Origin: Virgibacillus proomii
GTDB taxonomy: Bacteria; Bacillota; Bacilli; Bacillales; Amphibacillaceae
DNA: 64,000 nucleotides
Assembly (NCBI RefSeq): GCF_900162615.1
Contig: NZ_FUFN01000008.1
Location: forward strand, 1-64,000
Direction of reading: 5' to 3'
The notes beneath the pieces are model-generated. The model did no database searches, was not told the origin of the DNA, and was given only the letters and a program-made list of their open reading frames with translations. Shown piece by piece: positions 53,711-62,578 of the stretch (position 1 is its first letter; each line of letters opens with the position of its first letter). The position numbers and the translations under genes were made by a program.

Positions 53711-55057
53711 ATGACACATGTAACATTTACGTATAAAAAAGCTCTCCCATTTTTAAGCGAGCAAGAATTGAATAATTTGGAAGGTGCCGTACAAGCTGCT
53801 CACGATGCAATACATAATAGAACGGGGGCAGGAAATGACTTTCTCGATTGGCTTGATTTGCCAGAAACCTATGATAAAGAAGAGTTTGAACGAATTAAAC
53901 AATGTGCTGAAAAAATCCGCAACAACTCAGATATTTTATTAGTTATCGGTATAGGCGGTTCCTACCTAGGCGCACGAGCTGCCCTTGAAATGCTTAACCA
54001 TTCATTCCAAAGCTACTTGACAAAAGAAGAACGAAACGCCCCACATATTATTTTTGTTGGTCACCATATGAGCTCTACTTATATGCATGATTTAATGGAT
54101 GTCTTAAAAGGAAAAGACTTCTCAATTAATGTTATTTCCAAAAGCGGAACTACGACTGAACCAGCAATCGCTTTTCGTATTTTTAAACAATTGCTGGAAG
54201 AAAAATATGGTGTAGAAGGTGCAAAAGAACGTATTTTTGCAACAACAGATCATAAAAGAGGAGCTTTAAAAGCTTCTGCTGATGAAGCAGGCTATGAAAC
54301 ATTTGTAATCCCTGATGGTGTTGGCGGACGTTATTCCGTATTAACAGCAGTAGGACTTCTTCCAATTGCCGTAAGCGGGATTTCTATTGATGAAATGATG
54401 AACGGTGCTCATACAGCTATGAAAGATTTAGCTGAAGCCTCTCTTAAAAATAACCCTAGTTACCAATATGCTGCTGTTCGTAACATTTTGTACAATAAAG
54501 GGAAAACAACAGAGCTTTTAATCAATTATGAGCCAAGTCTTCAATATTTTGCAGAATGGTGGAAGCAGTTATTTGGTGAAAGTGAAGGCAAAGATAATAA
54601 AGGTCTGTATCCTTCCTCTGCTAATTTTTCAACGGATTTGCATTCACTGGGTCAATACATTCAGGAAGGCCGCCGCAATATTTTTGAAACGGTTCTACAT
54701 GTTCAAGAACCAAAGCATCATCTGACAGTGGAAAGTGATCCAGTCAATGCGGACGGATTAAACTATTTAGCCGAAAAAACGATTCATGAGATCAATGATA
54801 AAGCATTCCAAGGTACGCTCTTAGCTCATACAGATGGAGGAGTTCCTAACCTTGTTGTTGAAATTCCAAAACTGGACGCATATACATTTGGCTATCTTGT
54901 TTATTTCTTTGAAAAAGCGTGTGCCATAAGCGGCTACTTACTTGGTGTGAATCCATTTGACCAACCTGGGGTAGAAGCATATAAGAAGAATATGTTTGCC
55001 TTATTAGGAAAACCGGGATACGAAGCTGAAAAGAAACAGCTTGAAGAGAGATTATAA
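53711..55057 (+). CDS. pgi: glucose-6-phosphate isomerase
   Basis: 448 aa, the short bacterial PGI form of Firmicutes. It interconverts glucose-6-P and fructose-6-P in the cytoplasm. Motifs GIGGSYLGARAALEML, SKSGTTTEPAIAFR (phosphate-binding), FSTDLHSLGQYIQEG and GGVPNLVVEIP are intact. GAGGAGG precedes the ATG. The TAA stop forms part of the ATAAA target of a PATE-like insertion that begins 2 bp later, and the natural terminator now lies about 320 bp downstream. Confidence 0.97.
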   Translation: MTHVTFTYKKALPFLSEQELNNLEGAVQAAHDAIHNRTGAGNDFLDWLDLPETYDKEEFERIKQCAEKIRNNSDILLVIGIGGSYLGARAALEMLNHSFQSYLTKEERNAPHIIFVGHHMSSTYMHDLMDVLKGKDFSINVISKSGTTTEPAIAFRIFKQLLEEKYGVEGAKERIFATTDHKRGALKASADEAGYETFVIPDGVGGRYSVLTAVGLLPIAVSGISIDEMMNGAHTAMKDLAEASLKNNPSYQYAAVRNILYNKGKTTELLINYEPSLQYFAEWWKQLFGESEGKDNKGLYPSSANFSTDLHSLGQYIQEGRRNIFETVLHVQEPKHHLTVESDPVNADGLNYLAEKTIHEINDKAFQGTLLAHTDGGVPNLVVEIPKLDAYTFGYLVYFFEKACAISGYLLGVNPFDQPGVEAYKKNMFALLGKPGYEAEKKQLEERL

Positions 55058-55058
55058 A

Positions 55059-55244
55059 GTGAAACAATCATTCAGTAGGAGTTTTCTTCCATCTCCTACT
55101 GAATGATAGTACAACAAGGGTATGATCTAAAAGGCCCTTGAACGAATCGGGCATTTAGGTGCCGTTTTCTCCCACTTAGACCCTTTTGTATCAACTAAAG
55201 GCTCTTGAAGTGGGAGTCTTACGGCACCTTACATGCGGGATAAA
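55059..55244 (+). mobile_element. PATE-like element copy G, 186 bp, directly after pgi
   Basis: Starts GTGAAAC after TTATAAA, in which TAA is the pgi stop, and ends GCGGGATAAA. The left hairpin differs from B/D/H: ATTCAGTAGGAG pairs with CTCCTACTGAAT (12 bp). It has the long internal module and a CTCCCACTT/AAGTGGGAG right stem. Copy I has the same left stem. Confidence 0.82.
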
Positions 55245-55379
55245 AAACAAGAGCCGCTACTTTGAATAAGTATCACTTTATAAAAATAATCAGTATTACT
55301 AAAAAAGCATTATAAATGTTTAAAAAATTAGAATCAGGGTACACTAAATAATGTAAGACTTTCTCGTATTCCCCCTGTA

Positions 55380-55409
55380 AGCAAAGCGCCTCACGCTTTG
55401 CTTTTTTTT
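55380..55409 (+). terminator. pgi: displaced pgi terminator
   Basis: AGCAAAGCG, 5-nt loop, CGCTTTGCT and T7. It is the only good terminator for pgi, separated from it by copy G and 135 bp. 55410-55745 has no other feature before the patB ribosome binding site. Confidence 0.8.
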
Positions 55410-55745
55410 ATCCATCCATAAGCTTTCTTAACATAATGAATAAAAAAACGTTGCTCAAATTCCTCCCTTTTTATCCAAGAAGAAGCAAAATCAGTTCAAT
55501 AGGTGCATACTCAAGCTTAAAGCATTTCGCTTGCAAACCACTAGCCGTAATCAAAGTTTTAATTCGCTAAAAATTTTTTCAACTTTCATTGGTTTATTTT
55601 TTACGAATGAATGCTTACGAAAAAAATATAAAATGTTATACTGTAAAAGACTAAGGAAAACTTGACTCAGAGACTGCCAGTTACGCTTTTACTTTCGACA
55701 TTAAACATGCAAAACTTATTCCAAGCAAAAAAGAGGAGACTTGAT

Positions 55746-56918
55746 ATGAGTATATTTGATATCCAACATAATAGAAAAAATACCAGATCAGTAAAGTGGG
55801 ATATGCTTCAATCTATTTTTCAAACCGACGATGTGTTACCAATGTGGGTAGCAGATATGGATTTCAAGGCACCTGAACAAGTAAACCAAGCATTAATCGA
55901 ACGGGCTAAACATGGGATATATGGTTACACCATAATAGATGATGAAGTAAGGACTTCCATTACTAATTGGCTTTCACATAGACATAAATGGGATATACAG
56001 AAGAATTGGCTATTATTTAGTCCGGGTGTTGTGACAAGCTTACATATGGCTGTTCAAGCTTTTACTAAACCTGGGGATAAGATTATGATCCAGACACCTG
56101 TATATACTCCTTTTTACAAAGTAATTAAAAATCATGGTCGGCAAATTGTCACAAATCCACTTCAATATGAAAATAATTACTATAAAATAGATTTTGCTGA
56201 TTTTGAGAAAAAACTCACTGAAGGGGTCAATGCGTTTATTCTTTGTTCTCCGCATAATCCAGTGGGACGAGTTTGGAAAAAAGAAGAGTTAACTGAAATT
56301 GCACGATTATGTAAGAAATATGATGTCATTATTATTTCAGATGAAATTCATGGAGATCTAACATTTCCAAATGAAGTGCATATTCCAATTGCCTCACTTT
56401 CAGATGAAGTGGCAGATCGAACAATAACATGTATGTCACCTTCCAAAACGTTTAACTTAGCCGGTTTACAGGCTTCTTATATCGTTGTAGCCAATAATAA
56501 ACTTCGAAAACAATTGAATAACCAATTACTAAAGCAAGGTATTCAAGAATTAAATACAATGGGTAATGTTGCAATAGAAGCCGCTTATAATCATGGAGAA
56601 GCTTGGCTTGAAGAATTACGCCAAGTATTAAAAGGTCATAAGGATTATGTTCAGGAAAGTTTTAACAAACATATTCCAGAAATTACTGTAACGAATTCGG
56701 AAGGTACGTATTTACTCTGGATTAATTGTAGTTCATTAAATATGGATACTGAAAAGCTAAAGAAATTTATGATTCAAGAGGCTAAAGTAGGACTAAATCC
56801 AGGTGTGGATTATGGTGAAGAAGCCACAACATTTATGCGTATGAATATTGCTTGTCCAAAAGCAACGCTAGAAGAAGGTGTCCGACGAATCATAACTGCT
56901 GTAAAAAGCATAAATTAG
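55746..56918 (+). CDS. patB: PLP-dependent cystathionine beta-lyase / aminotransferase (PatB/MalY)
   Basis: 390 aa from ATG 55746 with AGAGGAG 7 nt upstream; an upstream TTG extension has no ribosome binding site. Fold type I aminotransferase: Lys234 in SPSKTFNLAG binds PLP, with SDEIHGDL (Asp/Tyr contacts), SPHNPVGRVW and the C-terminal Arg in FMRMNIACP. PatB-type enzymes are C-S lyases acting on cystathionine and cysteine conjugates. patB lies near kapB/kinB in B. subtilis; kapB is 1.7 kb away here and kinB is missing. Confidence 0.93.
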   Translation: MSIFDIQHNRKNTRSVKWDMLQSIFQTDDVLPMWVADMDFKAPEQVNQALIERAKHGIYGYTIIDDEVRTSITNWLSHRHKWDIQKNWLLFSPGVVTSLHMAVQAFTKPGDKIMIQTPVYTPFYKVIKNHGRQIVTNPLQYENNYYKIDFADFEKKLTEGVNAFILCSPHNPVGRVWKKEELTEIARLCKKYDVIIISDEIHGDLTFPNEVHIPIASLSDEVADRTITCMSPSKTFNLAGLQASYIVVANNKLRKQLNNQLLKQGIQELNTMGNVAIEAAYNHGEAWLEELRQVLKGHKDYVQESFNKHIPEITVTNSEGTYLLWINCSSLNMDTEKLKKFMIQEAKVGLNPGVDYGEEATTFMRMNIACPKATLEEGVRRIITAVKSIN

Positions 56919-56936
56919 AATAGCTAATCATATTTT

Positions 56937-56970
56937 AGAGAGCTTCTTGTTAAAATGAGGCTCTCTTTAT
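56937..56970 (+). terminator. patB: patB terminator
   Basis: AGAGAGC (56937-56943) pairs with GCTCTCT (56960-56966), followed by TTATT. Between this and sodC (to 57188) nothing else is seen. Confidence 0.75.
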
Positions 56971-57188
56971 TATAAACAATTTGTTTTCATTAAAGGAATA
57001 AGCCTAAACAAAATAAGACTAAGTTACCCTTAAATTTCCTCTATATTATTAATAAGTAACCCACCTGAAATGAAACATAATGGAAAGTAAAGCTCAATTG
57101 TTCAGTTCGGTCATAATTGAATCAGTACGATAGAACATTATCAACTTTAGCACCTATCACCTAGGGAAGCCACCCTCTCTATGAAGCC

Positions 57189-57776
57189 TCACTTATCCTC
57201 CATCTGTTCATTATTCTGTGTTGGATCAGACGGTCTTTGAGTATCATTCTCTTTAATCTTTTCGTCAGAACTGGCTAACGTCCCACAAATTATCCGTTCT
57301 CCTGAGTCACCTCCAGGCTGGCTCATTCCGTCGTCTTCATTCTGTGTTACAATAATGGACGTCCCTTCCCCAGCTGTTAATGAATTTTTCCCATCCAATA
57401 AAGTAGCTTGAGGCAACATTAATTCTGCATTTACAACCCCCTGTGCATCTGCTTCAATATTTGGCATATCTCCTATATGTGAGCCTTTTGGATGCATCAG
57501 ACCATGCTCTGCGCCAGCAGGATTAAAGTGGTTCCCGGCAGATTTAAAGTCAGGACCTTCGCACTTAGCATATTCATGTATATGAATGCCATGATATCCT
57601 GGAGTCAATCCTTCTATTTTCACTTTTACCTGTACACCGTCTGTTTGTTCATTAAAAGTTGCCGTACCAACCATATCACCTGAGGCATTATACATTTCAA
57701 CTTCTCTGCTTTTTTCATCTTTAGATTGACAGGCGGTGAATAATAACAATATAGATATGAATATTAACAGACGCAT
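57189..57776 (-). CDS. sodC: Cu/Zn superoxide dismutase-like lipoprotein with an altered copper site
   Basis: 195 aa. Lipobox LLFTAC (Cys16) anchors it outside. Cu/Zn-SOD fold: His65 and His67 (GIHIHEYAKC), His83 (AGNHFNP), His91 and His100 with Asp103 (zinc side), disulfide Cys72-Cys164. The fourth copper ligand, normally His in a VVH motif, is Thr144 (SIIVTQNEDDG). B. subtilis YojM also has an incomplete copper site. True dismutase activity is therefore doubtful. The C-terminal tail is polar (KENDTQRPSDPTQNNEQ). Monocistronic. Confidence 0.9.
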   Translation of the reverse strand: MRLLIFISILLLFTACQSKDEKSREVEMYNASGDMVGTATFNEQTDGVQVKVKIEGLTPGYHGIHIHEYAKCEGPDFKSAGNHFNPAGAEHGLMHPKGSHIGDMPNIEADAQGVVNAELMLPQATLLDGKNSLTAGEGTSIIVTQNEDDGMSQPGGDSGERIICGTLASSDEKIKENDTQRPSDPTQNNEQMEDK

Positions 57777-57914
57777 AAACTAACTCCTTTTCTCTTTTTA
57801 CTTTAGCATTACCCAGTAAACGAAAACTACTCATTCATTTTAAAATGTAGAAAACATGACTATTCACGCTTTGTCCTAGAGTAAGTGTTTATCACAAAAA
57901 ACTTCCAATAGAAA

Positions 57915-58280
57915 AGAATAAGCGATCGGTTAGCGAAGGAAAAGACGGAGACTCTAACGGGATAAAGTGAAACTTCATTTCGTGGAACGTTTTTCCCACG
58001 AAATGTTAGATGAACGAATCGGGCATTTAGGTGCCGTTTCTCTTATAAACTTCGTAAAATAATAACAGATTTTTCAAATGCAAGAAATACGGCTCCTTAT
58101 ATTCGGGATAAAGAAAACATGCCTCTAAAACAAGGTATGCCGACGCCTGAGTGGTAAGCCCGTTTTTATTTAGATTCGAGCGGGTGGTAATTTACCCTAG
58201 AAAGAAGAACACAGCTTAAACGCTTAAGCTAAAAGAAACTGCTTTTTAAAAAGTTATGACCATGTAGAAACGGATATTTC
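57915..58280 (+). repeat. composite dispersed repeat R5 + PATE-like copy H + R3
   Basis: R5 (57915-57966: AGCGATCGGTTAGCGAAGG, ACGGAGACTCTAAC), copy H (separate entry), then R3 (58113-58280: CATGCCTCTAAAACAAGG, TATGCCGACGCC, TAAGCCCG, TTAGATTCG, GTAGAAACGGATAT). The same module order is seen at 4023-4370. 57790-57914 shows nothing. Confidence 0.7.
57967..58112 (+). mobile_element. PATE-like element copy H, 146 bp
   Basis: Starts GTGAAAC after GGGATAAA and ends TTCGGGATAAA. Short form. The left stem CATTTCGTG/CACGAAATG shows paired changes relative to CATTCCGTG/CACGGAATG in copies B and D. The right hairpin is AGGTGCCG / CGGCTCCT with an imperfect stem. Confidence 0.78.
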
Positions 58281-58283
58281 TAT

Positions 58284-58309
58284 AAAAAAACCTCTCTAGC
58301 TAGAGAGGT
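58284..58309 (-). terminator. terminator of the small membrane protein gene
   Basis: ACCTCTCTAG/CTAGAGAGGT (58290-58309) is a perfect self-complementary stem. On the minus strand it is followed by T7. Confidence 0.8.
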
Positions 58310-58310
58310 A

Positions 58311-58499
58311 TTAATAATGTTTATCTTGGTATTCACTTAACTCTTTATCATACTCCTGTCGAAATTCTTTCTCATCTTTTTTAGATTTCTTATAAATTAT
58401 ATATGTCGTAATTGCTGCTCCAATAAAAAATATAGCTAATGTAATAAATGAAGGAATATACTCCGCTTTATCTTGCGGGAATTCTAATACTGGTATCAT
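58311..58499 (-). CDS. small single-pass membrane protein
   Basis: 62 aa from ATG 58499, with GGGGAGG 11 nt upstream; longer in-frame starts lack a site. A short N-terminal region (MIPVLEFPQDKAEYIP) precedes one helix (SFITLAIFFIGAAITTYIIY), then a highly charged tail (KKSKKDEKEFRQEYDKELSEY). It is divergent from kapB and has its own terminator. I do not recognise the family. Confidence 0.65.
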   Translation of the reverse strand: MIPVLEFPQDKAEYIPSFITLAIFFIGAAITTYIIYKKSKKDEKEFRQEYDKELSEYQDKHY

Positions 58500-58643
58500 T
58501 TTTCTCACATCCTCCCCAGTCATTATAACAAACATAGAACCATAACTAAAGTTAGAGATCAATTATTCGTTAAACTGTTCTACTTTTGGCACAATGATAA
58601 AAATGATACTATAAGTATATATCACTTTGGGGAGGAGTTTTTT

Positions 58644-59027
58644 ATGGCTGAAGTAGCGATTGGGGAAACCGTTAAAGCTCATTATCGTTCTGGAACATAT
58701 ATTGGAAAAGTGATTGCCGATAAGGGAGATCGGTATGTTATTGAGGTACTTGCTGTTAAAAAGCACCCAATGCAAGGAGACCTTCACCATCCTAATGAAA
58801 CAGAAGATGTATTTTTTCATCAACGAAAAGCACTGGCATTCCATGAAAAAACAAATGTAAAAAAAGCAGCTGTACATCCTTATACGGAGTCTATACCAGA
58901 CTATACCACTTCATTAAAACAAGCGGTGGAAGATTATAAAGAAAAGCTATATCAACAGGATTCTGCTTATAATAAAGCAGCACTTTCCTGCTTAGAACAA
59001 TTGGAAAAGGTTTATTTTAAACACTAA
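58644..59027 (+). CDS. kapB: kinase-associated protein KapB
   Basis: 127 aa with GGGGAGG before ATG 58644. Matches KapB: IGETVKAHYRSGTYIGKVI, YVIEVLAVKKHPMQGDLHHP, then FFHQRKALAFHEKTNV. Despite the name 'lipoprotein' in B. subtilis, no lipobox is present here. KapB supports KinB input into the sporulation phosphorelay. kinB, which precedes kapB in B. subtilis, is absent from this window. Confidence 0.93.
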   Translation: MAEVAIGETVKAHYRSGTYIGKVIADKGDRYVIEVLAVKKHPMQGDLHHPNETEDVFFHQRKALAFHEKTNVKKAAVHPYTESIPDYTTSLKQAVEDYKEKLYQQDSAYNKAALSCLEQLEKVYFKH

Positions 59028-59046
59028 GATTAAATTTACTACAGAG

Positions 59047-59080
59047 CCAAAGAGAAAATTGTTATCTCTTTGGTTTCATT
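59047..59080 (+). terminator. kapB: kapB terminator
   Basis: CCAAAGAGA (59047-59055) pairs with TCTCTTTGG (59065-59073), followed by TTTCATTT. 59081-59338 holds no other feature. Confidence 0.8.
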
Positions 59081-59339
59081 TGAAATCCTTATGCCTCACT
59101 CTTCCAACTCATCATTACCCATCAAGGAAACTCTACAATTATTATAAACCCTTAACCTGAGATCTCCATCATATTCCTTTTGGCAATAAGTTCAATTACT
59201 CACCCTTAATAGCAATATACAAAAGTACAATTCATTAATTATTTATAGAAAAAATTTACTTGTAGCTATAGAGATAAAAGAAATGTGAATAATGTATATT
59301 CATTTTTAAGTACCATTTTACCTCTTTTTACCAAAATAA

Positions 59340-59372
59340 AAAAACTGCCAGCATTAACAACTGACAGTTTTA
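59340..59372 (-). terminator. ptsH: ptsH terminator
   Basis: AAACTG/CAG (59342-59351) pairs with CTG/CAGTTT (59361-59370) with one mismatch. On the minus strand it is followed by T-rich sequence. Confidence 0.7.
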
Positions 59373-59390
59373 AGAAATGAAAATAACGAA

Positions 59391-59654
59391 TTATTCACCA
59401 AGGTGTTCTTTAATTACTTCTTCTATACCTTGGATAGCTTCTTTTTCGTCTGAACCATTAGCAGAAATTTTAATTTGTGCCCCTTTAGGTATTCCCAGAG
59501 ACATAACACCCATAATCGATTTTAGATTTACAGTTTTGTCATTGTACGTAATTTCTACTTCTGATTCAAATTGACCTGCTTTATTTACCAATAGTGTAGC
59601 TGGACGTGCATGTACCCCAGTATCTGCTGTAATTTTAAATGTTTTTTCTGTCAT
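59391..59654 (-). CDS. ptsH: phosphocarrier protein HPr
   Basis: 87 aa. The PEP:sugar phosphotransferase phosphocarrier with phosphorylatable His15 (GVHARPA) and regulatory Ser46 (LKSIMGVMSLG), so it is HPr and not Crh, which has Gln15. It transfers phosphate from enzyme I to sugar-specific EIIA and, when Ser46-phosphorylated, acts with CcpA. GGAAGGATGAAGG precedes the ATG. It stands alone: no ptsI or PTS permease is adjacent. Confidence 0.95.
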   Translation of the reverse strand: MTEKTFKITADTGVHARPATLLVNKAGQFESEVEITYNDKTVNLKSIMGVMSLGIPKGAQIKISANGSDEKEAIQGIEEVIKEHLGE

Positions 59655-60828
59655 TTTCCTTCATCCTTCCAAAGAATTTATCCAGTGTCTGTGTCCATAG
59701 GCAAAGAGGTTATGAAACCATTCGGGAAGTAAAGCCATTTACTCCTCTCGTACTTTTCCTAGCATCATACTCTCCCTGCATAAAAACAAGTTTTATGCAA
59801 TATTAGTCACTAATACGCTTCCTTCATTTTTTAAACATATTTTTGCTATGCTTGATAAAACGAGGTATTGCTCACTTCTCCAATCGTTCTATGTCTCTTG
59901 TTGAACACGCATGATAAGTAAAAGGTTTTCACTAACTCTAAGTGAAAAACTGCACTAGCCTTATTATATACAAAAAATCTATTTTTTGAAACAAAAATGT
60001 ACCATTTTTAATAAAATACTCCATCTATTTTTGCAGAAGAAATAGAAGTGCGTGTTTCAAAGGGACCCAAGAGAATGCAATGTATCATTTTGACGTACTT
60101 TTCGAACATCCTCTACAATTTGTGCTCCTAATTTATCAAATTCAGCTTAACACATAGTTTACAACAAAACAATCAAGAATAAACAAAAAAGAAGTTTTTT
60201 TTACGTTAACATAAAATATTTAGGCTTAAAAAGTATAAATAAAGTTAAACTTCATTCATTATTAGCTTTTTCTAAAAGTAGAACAAAGGCGATAAGCGCT
60301 TGGTTAGCGCGTATAAACAGGCAGAACTTCTGACGAGAAAATATCTACTAAGGAGTGCTTTTCTCTTGAAACAGGGGATCAAATGCTAAGTTTGCAGCGT
60401 CCTTGAAAAATCGCGAAGTATTGCTATCATAGTTCTTTCTTGGCCTTAAAAAACCGCGATATGTTGCTGTCGTGATTTTTTCTTGTCCTTTCCGTTCGAA
60501 CGAATTAGACGTTTAGCTCGTTCTCTCACACTTAAATTTCTTCATATTTTCTATAATCTAAATTTGGAATCTTGTAGGACGGACGCGCTTCGATTGTGCG
60601 GAAAACTAATTGTAAGCTATTTTTTAAAAATAAGTTCACGTATATCTTAGCATTTGTCTTTAGTTAACACTTATGATACCGTTATTTTGAAGACTATAAA
60701 GTGGTGTTCAAAAAGGTTCGGTTTGCAATGTATATGATATTAGAAACATGATCCGCAAAAAATTTGATGCTTCATTTTTACCGGGCTTTTTGAGCATTCT
60801 CTCTAACAACTAAATAGGAGGTTATATC
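59655..60828. other. long gene-free stretch between ptsH and deoD, with repeat remnants
   Basis: About 1.17 kb. On the minus strand, about 60150..60063 can be read as EFDKLGAQIVEDVRKVRQ and NDTLHSLGSL before a stop, a 28-codon gene remnant of unknown family. R5-like sequence (GCGCTTGGTTAGCGCG) lies at 60290-60345. Inverse R6 units (GCGTCCTTGAAAAATCGCG, TATTGCTATC, CCGCGATATGTTGCTGTCG) lie at 60395-60500. No intact gene. Confidence 0.5.
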
Positions 60829-61536
60829 ATGAGTGTACATATAGGCGCTAAAACGGGCGAAATTGCTGACAAAATTTTACTACCAGGCGATCCACTACGG
60901 GCAAAATTCATTGCAGAAACGTTTTTGGAAAATCCAAAGCAATATAACAATGTTAGAGGTATGCTAGGTTTTACAGGAACTTATAAAGGTGAAAAAATTT
61001 CTGTACAAGGTACAGGCATGGGAGTACCTTCCATCTCTATTTATGTAAATGAATTAATTCAGAGCTATGATGTGAAGAAACTAATTCGTGTTGGTACGTG
61101 TGGAGCGATTCAAAAAGATGTAAAAGTAAGAGATGTTATTCTTGCCCAAGGTTCTACGACAGATTCACAGATGAATCGTATGGTTTTTGGCGGAATCGAT
61201 TATGCACCTTTGGCAGATTTTGACTTACTAAAAAATGCCTATGAAGCGGGAATTGCAAAAGGGTTAAATCTCAAAGTCGGAAATGTATTCACAAGTGACA
61301 CCTTTTATCGAGATAACGCTAAAGAAATAAATGAAAAATTAGCTGCTTATAAAGTTCTGGCAATTGAAATGGAAACTACCGCTCTTTATACACTGGCAGC
61401 AAAGTTTGACCGTCAAGCATTAGCGGTGCTAACAGTTTCTGATCATATTATAACTGGCGAAGAAACATCAGCCCAAGAAAGACAAACTACTTTTCTAGAT
61501 ATGATGGAAGTTGCTTTAGAAGCGGCAATTCGATAA
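60829..61536 (+). CDS. deoD: purine nucleoside phosphorylase DeoD
   Basis: 235 aa, hexameric (PNP_UDP_1) type. It cleaves purine (deoxy)ribonucleosides with phosphate in salvage. Motifs ILLPGDPLRAKFIAE, RVGTCGAIQKDVKVRD (phosphate/ribose site), IEMETTALYTLA (ribose) and TVSDHIITGE (catalytic Asp) are intact. TAGGAGG precedes ATG. Monocistronic, with a strong terminator. Confidence 0.97.
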   Translation: MSVHIGAKTGEIADKILLPGDPLRAKFIAETFLENPKQYNNVRGMLGFTGTYKGEKISVQGTGMGVPSISIYVNELIQSYDVKKLIRVGTCGAIQKDVKVRDVILAQGSTTDSQMNRMVFGGIDYAPLADFDLLKNAYEAGIAKGLNLKVGNVFTSDTFYRDNAKEINEKLAAYKVLAIEMETTALYTLAAKFDRQALAVLTVSDHIITGEETSAQERQTTFLDMMEVALEAAIR

Positions 61537-61566
61537 GTACTATTTTGTTCCAACCAGCTATTATTA

Positions 61567-61604
61567 AACACATGCAGTTTTGTCCGATACTGCATGTGTT
61601 TTAT
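61567..61604 (+). terminator. deoD: deoD terminator
   Basis: AACACATGCAGT (61567-61578) and ACTGCATGTGTT (61589-61600) form a perfect 12-bp stem followed by TTATTT. Confidence 0.88.
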
Positions 61605-61737
61605 TTGTTATATAAAATTATGTAAAAACAATTTAATAAAGGGTCATTTCTCCTCCATCTCTATAAACTAATCCTACAGCTTTATTTCTGTTCATCTAAT
61701 TTTTACTATAATTACTCCTCTTTTTATATACCCCATA

Positions 61738-61767
61738 TTGTTAACCTATTAAAAAACAAGTTGACAA
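61738..61767. promoter_or_regulatory. BirA-like operator upstream of bioY
   Basis: TTGTTAACC (61738-61746) and AGTTGACAA (61759-61767) match the two half-sites of the biotin repressor BirA (TTGTTAACC...GGTTAACAA) in 9/9 and 7/9 positions. The 12-nt spacing is shorter than the usual 14-16. The right half overlaps the promoter -35 box. Confidence 0.5.
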
Positions 61768-61789
61768 TAGAGAATTAACAATCTATTAT
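61761..61789 (+). promoter_or_regulatory. bioY promoter
   Basis: TTGACA (61761-61766), a 17-nt spacer and TATTAT (61784-61789), about 55 bp before the bioY start. Confidence 0.7.
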
Positions 61790-61843
61790 CTATTATAAGC
61801 AGTCATAGTATTCCGATTATACATTAAAATGAGGGGGATTAAA

Positions 61844-62440
61844 ATGAGTAAATTACGAACTACTGATCTTACATACGGAGCAGTTTTTGTTGTATTAATG
61901 GCAGTTGGTGCAAATATTACCGCTTGGTTTCCAATGCTTAGCATTCCAATTGGAGGTGCTGATGTGCCACTATCATTACAGACATTCTTTGCTGTTTTAG
62001 CAGGTTTGATGCTTGGAAAAAAACTTGGTAGTTTATCCATGTTTGTATATATGCTTGTCGGAATTGCTGGTGTGCCGATTTTTGCTGGGTTTTCTTCTGG
62101 ACCTACTATGTTTATCAGCCCTACTGGTGGATTTATTATTTCATTTATATTTGCAGCTTTCTTTACAGGCTGGGTAGTAGATAACTCAGAAAAGAACTAC
62201 TCCTTTCCACGCTATTGTTTAGCGGCGCTTATAGGTACGGCATTCAATTATCTCATCGGTGTAACGTATATGTATATTGCTTCAAATACATGGATGGAAG
62301 TCCCGCTTCCATATACAATAGCTTGGGCTGGAATGATTCCGTTTTTAATTAAGGATCTTATTTTTGCTGGATTAGCAGCATTATTTACAGTGAAAGTCGT
62401 TAAGCGAATACCTGTCTTAAATCACGTAAGAGCAAGCTAG
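61844..62440 (+). CDS. bioY: biotin ECF transporter S component BioY
   Basis: 198 aa from ATG 61844, preferred because GAGGGG lies about 7 nt upstream; an in-frame ATG 15 nt earlier overlaps that site. Six membrane spans with BioY motifs: VPLSLQTFFAVLAGLMLGKKLG, AGVPIFAGFSSG and SPTGGFIISF. It binds biotin and either works alone or with EcfA/A'/T. The putative BirA operator over the promoter is consistent with biotin repression. Confidence 0.96.
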   Translation: MSKLRTTDLTYGAVFVVLMAVGANITAWFPMLSIPIGGADVPLSLQTFFAVLAGLMLGKKLGSLSMFVYMLVGIAGVPIFAGFSSGPTMFISPTGGFIISFIFAAFFTGWVVDNSEKNYSFPRYCLAALIGTAFNYLIGVTYMYIASNTWMEVPLPYTIAWAGMIPFLIKDLIFAGLAALFTVKVVKRIPVLNHVRAS

Positions 62441-62578
62441 AAAAGGAATAGTTAAAAACGTGGCGCTTTTTTATGCTTACTGCCCCAGCTTGTGATAATA
62501 TAGCATTATCCAATAACTCATGCATATTGTCTATTATAAAGCGATTTTCATTTCCTGAGAAAGGATGTTTGACAAAGC

